Source: a virus
Strand: one strand, 5' to 3'
DNA length: 48,916 bases
IMG/VR virus record: IMGVR_UViG_3300017967_000039
Coordinates: 1-48,916 of that record
Each line of letters begins with the position of its first letter. Positions within the stretch are counted from its first letter, which is position 1. A model generated the notes under the pieces. The model saw nothing but the letters and a program-made list of their open reading frames with translations. It ran no database searches and was not told the origin of the DNA. This document shows, one piece after another, positions 44,354 to 48,916 of this stretch. The translations under genes were made by a program, and so were the position numbers.

Positions 44354-45762
44354 TGAGCAAAGACGGATTACCATCAGATACTTTTTGTTTGTTACCATGG
44401 GTACATCTTAGCACAAGACCAGATGGCAGTATGCGTGTATGTTGTACAGCCAATGCAAGTTCAGTGGGTCCGACTAACGATAAAGAACACGGTGGTCAAG
44501 TAGGTATTCTTAAAACAGAAGATGGTAAACCTAACAATTTAAATGTAAGTGACTTTGAAACAGCATGGAATAGCACTTATATGAAAAATGTACGCTTACA
44601 AATGCTTAACGGCGAAATGCCTCCTAGTTGTTTAAAATGCTACAAAGAAGAAGCAGCAGGACACAGGTCAAAACGCATGTGGGAAACAAACTATTGGAGA
44701 CAACGTGTAGATTTAGATAAAATACTACAAGAAACAAACCCAGATGGTAGTGTTCCTCCTAATCTAGCATACATCGATTTACGTTTTGGTACAAAATGTC
44801 AATTAGCTTGTGTTATGTGTTCACCGCATGACAGTAGCGGATGGATCAAAGACTATAAAGCAATCTTTCCAGCTGTAAAAAATGAATCTTTGAAAGAGAT
44901 TATGCAATGGAAAGACAAAGGATCTACAAACGGTAGTAGTTATAATTGGCACAAACAAAATCCTACATTTTGGAAACAATTCTATGAACAGATGCCAAGT
45001 ATGCAACAAATTTATTTTGCTGGCGGCGAAAGTCTTATTATTGAAGAACATTACGAAATACTTGAACATGCTATTAAAATGGGATATGCAAAAGATTTAG
45101 AACTACGGTATAATTCAAACGGTGTTGAATGGCGCGAAGATTTATTTGAATTATGGAGTCATTTTAAATTAGTACGTTTCCATTATAGCATTGATAGCAT
45201 TAAAGAAATGAACAGTTATATACGTTATCCTAGCGAATGGGATAATCAAGTAAACACTTTTCATAGATTAGACAAAGAAACAACTGACAACGTAGAAGTT
45301 ACTATTGCTTGTGCTGTGCAAGCTCTAAATATATATTATTTGCCAGATCTTATACAATGGAAACTAGAACAAAATTTCCAAAAAGTAAACATGTGGCCAT
45401 TTGGCGCAGGCGGTATTAGTCAACACTTTGTATACTGGCCAGCACATTTAAATGTAAAAGTATTACCCAAATGGTTTAAAGAAGAAACAAGACGCAAGTA
45501 CGAAGCATGGTATCCTTGGTGGGAGGCTAATTGGGAATTAGGTATTCCGAGCTGGCACAAAGGTAAAGTAGATTATGATACTTGGAGAAATGCTGAATAT
45601 GGTATCAAACGCTTGAATGGTATTTTAAGTTTTATGGAATCAGAAGACTGGAGCATACGTTTACCTGAAATGAAAGAGTTTCTATCTCTTTGTGACAAAC
45701 AACGTGGTATAACTTTTGATCAAACATTTCCAGAAATGAAGGATATTTTTAAAGATGTCTAA
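44353..45762 (+). CDS. Radical SAM protein 5, N-terminal twitch-like type
   Basis: The 469 residues have the N-terminal pattern FCLLPWVHLS, then DGSMRVCC (C12, C30-C31) and CLKC (C93/C96). The catalytic CQLACVMC follows at C149-C153-C156, and AGGESLI at 223-229 takes the GGEP position. YNSNGVEW and HYSIDSI follow in barrel order. The last 130 residues are Trp-rich (VNMWPFGAGG, WYPWWEANWELGIPSWHKG) and could bind a sugar or aromatic substrate. The family with this N-terminal cysteine module is one I associate with marine phages and bacteria, where it is of unknown function. The gene overlaps its neighbours by one and eight bases. Confidence 0.82.
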   Translation: MSKDGLPSDTFCLLPWVHLSTRPDGSMRVCCTANASSVGPTNDKEHGGQVGILKTEDGKPNNLNVSDFETAWNSTYMKNVRLQMLNGEMPPSCLKCYKEEAAGHRSKRMWETNYWRQRVDLDKILQETNPDGSVPPNLAYIDLRFGTKCQLACVMCSPHDSSGWIKDYKAIFPAVKNESLKEIMQWKDKGSTNGSSYNWHKQNPTFWKQFYEQMPSMQQIYFAGGESLIIEEHYEILEHAIKMGYAKDLELRYNSNGVEWREDLFELWSHFKLVRFHYSIDSIKEMNSYIRYPSEWDNQVNTFHRLDKETTDNVEVTIACAVQALNIYYLPDLIQWKLEQNFQKVNMWPFGAGGISQHFVYWPAHLNVKVLPKWFKEETRRKYEAWYPWWEANWELGIPSWHKGKVDYDTWRNAEYGIKRLNGILSFMESEDWSIRLPEMKEFLSLCDKQRGITFDQTFPEMKDIFKDV

Positions 45763-47083
45763 GTTACCTTGTTATTACGCTCATGGTGGCCTAAATTATA
45801 AAAATGGGTTTGCAACCACTTGTCCTATCAGTGGAGCAAGGCTTAAAATGCTTGACGATGATCAAGTTCCTAGCGAGTTTTGGAATAACGAGCAATTCAA
45901 AGAATATAGAAAAATGTTAGATAAAGGTGAATGGCCTTTACATTGTCACCTTTGCAAAGAATCAGAAGAAATAGGCGTTCATAGTATGCGTCAAGACGTA
46001 GAAGCTGATTTAACACATTACAATCCGGAAACGGGTGAAGTTGATTTCAAAGGTCTAAAACATATTGAGTTACGATTTAGTAATGCATGTAACATGGCTT
46101 GTATGCATTGTTCAGAAGTTTTTAGTAGTCAATGGGGTAGTAGATTAAAAAATTATGTACCCGACGAAGAAGACGTAAAGCACAATTTAACTCAACTTCT
46201 TAAAACTGAACACAGATGGGGAGCAGATGATAAAACGAAAATTGATTTACGGTTATCTGATGTTTATAAAATTGTAAACGATTTAAACACAAACTTTCCT
46301 AACATAGAAAAAATAGACTTTGCAGGTGGAGAAGTACTTTTCCAAAAACAATTTTTTCCTACATTAGAAATGTTAAGCAAGCATCCTAATGCAAAAAACA
46401 TTTTTATATTTTTCCATACAAACTTCAATGCTGATTTTGATATTTTAAGATTGAGTGAGTTATTAAAACCATTTGGTAAAAGCAAAATTAAAATAAGTGT
46501 AGATTCTAGTGATAAAATTTATAGTTATTTTAGAGACGGTAGTTCAGATCAACTTACAAAAAATCTACAACAGTTTTGTGCAGTAAATGATTTTACGCAA
46601 GTGGATTTAGTAAACACAACAAGTGTATACCAAATAATGGATATTAAAAATGTATACAAATACTTCTTAAGTTTACATCTTAATAATATTACTACTAGCA
46701 TAGTATACACACCTCCGTACATTAACCCGGCAATCATGATGCACAAATTTAAAGATGAAGTTCTACAGGATATTGCAGACACTAAAAAAATGTTAAAAAA
46801 AGCAATTGAAAAGAGAAAAAAAGAAGCTAATGGAAATCCAGATGATTATCCCAAATATTCTAGATGTTGGCTTAAAGGAAAACAACACTTTTCAGATATT
46901 GAAACTGCATTGCAAGGTATAGCCGAAGTAGAAAAATATGTACAGTCTCATAAAACTTCGCTTAAAGATTGGGAAGCATTTTTAAGTTACAGCAAAAAGA
47001 TAGATAAACTTTGGAAAAAAGATTTTAATCAACATTTTGAAAACTACAAAAGAATTGATGACAATATAGTGAGAGTAAAATGA
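45755..47083 (+). CDS. Radical SAM protein 6, N-terminal twitch-like type
   Basis: The 442 residues are built like gene 5. The catalytic CNMACMHC is at C112-C116-C119 and AGGEVLF at 190-196. The N-terminus carries C6, C23, C64 and C67 (CHLC), but the Cys-Cys pair of gene 5 is replaced by a single cysteine (ATTCPISG). IRLRFSNAC-type wording before the cluster (IELRFSNACNMAC) matches gene 5 (IDLRFGTKCQLAC), showing common origin. The C-terminal part is helical and Lys-rich, with one late cysteine (YSRCWLKG). The gene ends in a four-base overlap with the PP-loop gene, suggesting coupled production. Confidence 0.8.
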   Translation: MSKLPCYYAHGGLNYKNGFATTCPISGARLKMLDDDQVPSEFWNNEQFKEYRKMLDKGEWPLHCHLCKESEEIGVHSMRQDVEADLTHYNPETGEVDFKGLKHIELRFSNACNMACMHCSEVFSSQWGSRLKNYVPDEEDVKHNLTQLLKTEHRWGADDKTKIDLRLSDVYKIVNDLNTNFPNIEKIDFAGGEVLFQKQFFPTLEMLSKHPNAKNIFIFFHTNFNADFDILRLSELLKPFGKSKIKISVDSSDKIYSYFRDGSSDQLTKNLQQFCAVNDFTQVDLVNTTSVYQIMDIKNVYKYFLSLHLNNITTSIVYTPPYINPAIMMHKFKDEVLQDIADTKKMLKKAIEKRKKEANGNPDDYPKYSRCWLKGKQHFSDIETALQGIAEVEKYVQSHKTSLKDWEAFLSYSKKIDKLWKKDFNQHFENYKRIDDNIVRVK

Positions 47084-48234
47084 AAAATCTATACAAACAA
47101 TTTGAGTACGATAAAGATTTTGATTGCAAACAAGTCAATCTAGTTGTTAACAACGATACAAATAGACAAATAACAAATTTAAACAAGTTGCTAAAAGAAC
47201 TTTTAAGTTACAATGCAATGGATATAACTGTAGTGGAAGATCAAGACGCCACTATAAAGGCAGTAAGGCTTGTAATGGAACCAAGCGTAAAAAAAGAGCT
47301 TGATATCTTTGACCAAAAAATTGCTAACTATACAGCAGACGACAGAAAAACTTATAGACTTAAAAAAATTAATCAACAAGCAGAAATTTGTACGCATTGG
47401 CTCAAGCAAGAAATTGCAAAATTACAAAAGCGTAGAATGCATTTGTATGCCAATAACTTACAAAAAGGTGGATTACTAATACATGAAGTCAATGGTGTGC
47501 AAATACCTTTAAATCCAAATTGGAAACGCATTGCTGTTAATTTATCAGGCGGAGCAGATAGTGCTTGTTTAACATCTATACTAGCAAATATAATCAAAGA
47601 AAATAAATTAGAAATAATTATAGACATTATAACGCACACTAGAGTATGGGAAGTAAGACCATGGGCTGGACCGGTTAGTATTCAAGTTTACAAAAAATTA
47701 CAAAAAATCTGGGGCAACATAATAGGTGAAAGAATAACAAATTTTATTCCTACAGAATTAGAACATGGAGTTATAGGAAATTTAAATGAGCTTGAAGACA
47801 GAAGTCCAGACCAAGTAATAGTATCTAGATTTAATGATTATCTAGGAACAGTAAAAAAATATGATGCAATATATAATGCTACAACCAAGAATCCTAGTAT
47901 CGATAAAGAATTATTAGACAGAATGAAAAATAGAGATATTGAAAATATTGATGTAGAAACTTTGGCTATTCCTACAAACTACGGATACTGGATGATATCA
48001 CCGTTGCGTTTTATTGAAAAAGATTGGATAGTAGAGCAATACTACAAAATGGATCTAGTTGATTTATTTGAAACAACAAGAAGTTGTGAAGGAAATCAAG
48101 GAAATATAAGTTTACTTGATGGTTTAGATGTACATTGGTATAACGAAGACAAAGAAGTACCTGAATGCGGAAAGTGTTTTTGGTGCAAAGAACGTGAATG
48201 GGCAATCAAACAAGTAGAACAGAGGTTGAAATGA
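47080..48234 (+). CDS. PP-loop ATPase with QueC-like cysteine cluster
   Basis: The 384-residue protein has the PP-loop pyrophosphatase signature SGGADS at 156-161 inside RIAVNLSGGADSACL, used to adenylate a substrate with ATP. Its C-terminus has C336 (TTRSCEG) and C363-G-K-C366-F-W-C369, the four-cysteine layout of the QueC family (7-cyano-7-deazaguanine synthase), which binds zinc. Unlike QueC (about 230 residues) it has a 145-residue N-terminal extension, mostly helical and Lys/Gln-rich, of unknown role. It may activate a carboxylate or ring carbon on a substrate handled by the surrounding radical SAM enzymes. The exact reaction cannot be stated; an asparagine-synthase- or tRNA-modification-like activity is also possible. 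Confidence 0.72.
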   Translation: MKNLYKQFEYDKDFDCKQVNLVVNNDTNRQITNLNKLLKELLSYNAMDITVVEDQDATIKAVRLVMEPSVKKELDIFDQKIANYTADDRKTYRLKKINQQAEICTHWLKQEIAKLQKRRMHLYANNLQKGGLLIHEVNGVQIPLNPNWKRIAVNLSGGADSACLTSILANIIKENKLEIIIDIITHTRVWEVRPWAGPVSIQVYKKLQKIWGNIIGERITNFIPTELEHGVIGNLNELEDRSPDQVIVSRFNDYLGTVKKYDAIYNATTKNPSIDKELLDRMKNRDIENIDVETLAIPTNYGYWMISPLRFIEKDWIVEQYYKMDLVDLFETTRSCEGNQGNISLLDGLDVHWYNEDKEVPECGKCFWCKEREWAIKQVEQRLK

Positions 48235-48916
48235 GTTTTGATACAATAGATTTATTAACTGGAAAAGTTTTTCAAGTAACATGGGATACCGGAAGGCGTT
48301 GCAACTACGATTGTTCCTATTGTCCTGCAATACGTCATGATAATTTTTCGCCCCATGCAACTCTTGAAGAATTAAAAAATAATACAGATTTTTTATATGA
48401 ATATATTGATTTACATATGCAATATAGGAATTTTAAATTTGCAAGTATTAGTTTTACAGGCGGTGAGCCAACTGTTAATCCAAACTTTATACCTTTTATA
48501 AAATACCTAAAAGAAGAATACAAACAAAAATATGCAGACAAATGGAAAGCAAGTTTTGCACTAACTACAAACGGTGCTATGGGTAAAAAAATGGCAGATA
48601 ATGTCATGGAAAACTTTGGATTTGCTACGGTAAGTTACCATGCAGAAAGCGACAATAAATTGAAACAGCAGGTTAGAGATCGTATTTTACAATTTTCTAA
48701 AGAAGGTCCTGAACACGATTTTGGAGTAAGTGTAAATGTAATGTTCCATGCCGCTTATTTTGATGAATGTAAAGAACTGTGCGATTGGTTACATGACAAC
48801 AAAATAAAATATGTTCCAAGAATAATCGGAGAAGAACCAGGAAGTCGTAGTAACTTTGCTCATGAATATAACGATGAGCAATTAGATTATATGAAAAACT
48901 ATTGGAAATATAAAAA
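48231..48916 (+). CDS. Radical SAM protein 7, cut by the window end
   Basis: The frame starts at the ATG at 48231, overlapping the PP-loop stop by four bases, and is open to the end of the window (228 codons seen). It carries CNYDCSYC at C24-C28-C31 and a fully canonical TGGEPT at 76-81, and ALTTNGAMG at about 106-114. It is a different branch from genes 1-6: there is no N-terminal cysteine module, and the WDTGRRCNYDCSYCPA start is distinctive. It does not have the WCDT stretch typical of QueE, so I do not call it QueE despite its PP-loop neighbour. The C-terminal half and any SPASM domain lie outside the window. Confidence 0.8.
   Translation, partial: MSFDTIDLLTGKVFQVTWDTGRRCNYDCSYCPAIRHDNFSPHATLEELKNNTDFLYEYIDLHMQYRNFKFASISFTGGEPTVNPNFIPFIKYLKEEYKQKYADKWKASFALTTNGAMGKKMADNVMENFGFATVSYHAESDNKLKQQVRDRILQFSKEGPEHDFGVSVNVMFHAAYFDECKELCDWLHDNKIKYVPRIIGEEPGSRSNFAHEYNDEQLDYMKNYWKYK

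Noticed and set aside
47080-48916. A complete 7-deazaguanine (queuosine/archaeosine-type) DNA modification pathway
   Set aside because: Only a QueC-like PP-loop protein is seen; the adjacent radical SAM protein lacks QueE features and no QueD, FolE or DpdA is present in the window.
1-48916. tRNA genes, insertion sequences, integrase or attachment sites
   Set aside because: Intergenic gaps are under 80 bases, too short for most of these, and no matching protein or inverted-repeat structure was seen.

Overview
The window is a piece of a T4-like (tailed, contractile) bacteriophage genome. The evidence is the run of recognisable T4-type genes: recombination nuclease gp46/gp47, late sigma factor gp55, and baseplate proteins gp48/54-like, gp53, a gp27-like hub, gp5-like spike, gp25, gp6 and gp7-like. 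The A+T-rich composition, the long form of gp55, the enormous gp7-like protein and the style of the tail-fibre proteins are those of marine T4-like phages (relatives infecting Pelagibacter/SAR11 or cyanobacteria). The host cannot be fixed from this window: it holds no photosynthesis gene, no tRNA and no integration gene.

Layout. (1) Positions 1-1953, minus strand: gp55, gp47 and the first 20 codons of gp46, driven by good sigma70-type promoters (early/middle genes). (2) Positions 2004-33957, plus strand: about 32 kb of virion genes in T4 late order. These are baseplate hub and wedge genes (2029-11216), one 5,188-residue gp7-like protein (11216-26782), a small virion protein, three consecutive tail-fibre-like proteins with a shared N-terminal module, and a last structural protein. 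T4-type late promoters (NATAAATA) sit just before four transcription blocks (2004, 26781, 31398, 32959), with a weaker fifth candidate at 7721. (3) Positions 33969-48916, plus strand: a consensus-like sigma70 promoter (TTGACA, 17 bp, TATACT) opens a tightly overlapping cluster of about 15 genes with no T4 core function. It contains two GT-A-like glycosyltransferase paralogues, a 936-residue protein joining two glycosyltransferase-like domains, a 22-residue repeat array and a methyltransferase-like domain, an SGNH-hydrolase-like protein, seven radical SAM proteins (the last cut by the window end) and a PP-loop ATPase with a QueC-like cysteine cluster.

How it works together. Host RNA polymerase with sigma70 would read gp55 and the nuclease genes first. 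gp55 then reprograms polymerase to the NATAAATA promoters and the virion genes. The gp55 promoter and the first late promoter are divergent and overlap by two bases, which suggests a self-limiting switch. The distal cluster is predicted to be expressed without gp55 although it lies directly behind the fibre genes. Its enzyme mix (radical SAM, glycosyltransferase, methyltransferase, SGNH hydrolase, ATP-dependent PP-loop enzyme) looks like a multi-step tailoring pathway for a glycan, peptide or nucleotide-derived product. The product cannot be read from the sequence, and this is the best candidate here for an undescribed system.

There is no gene-free stretch above 300 bases. No terminator, tRNA, CRISPR array or insertion sequence was recognised.
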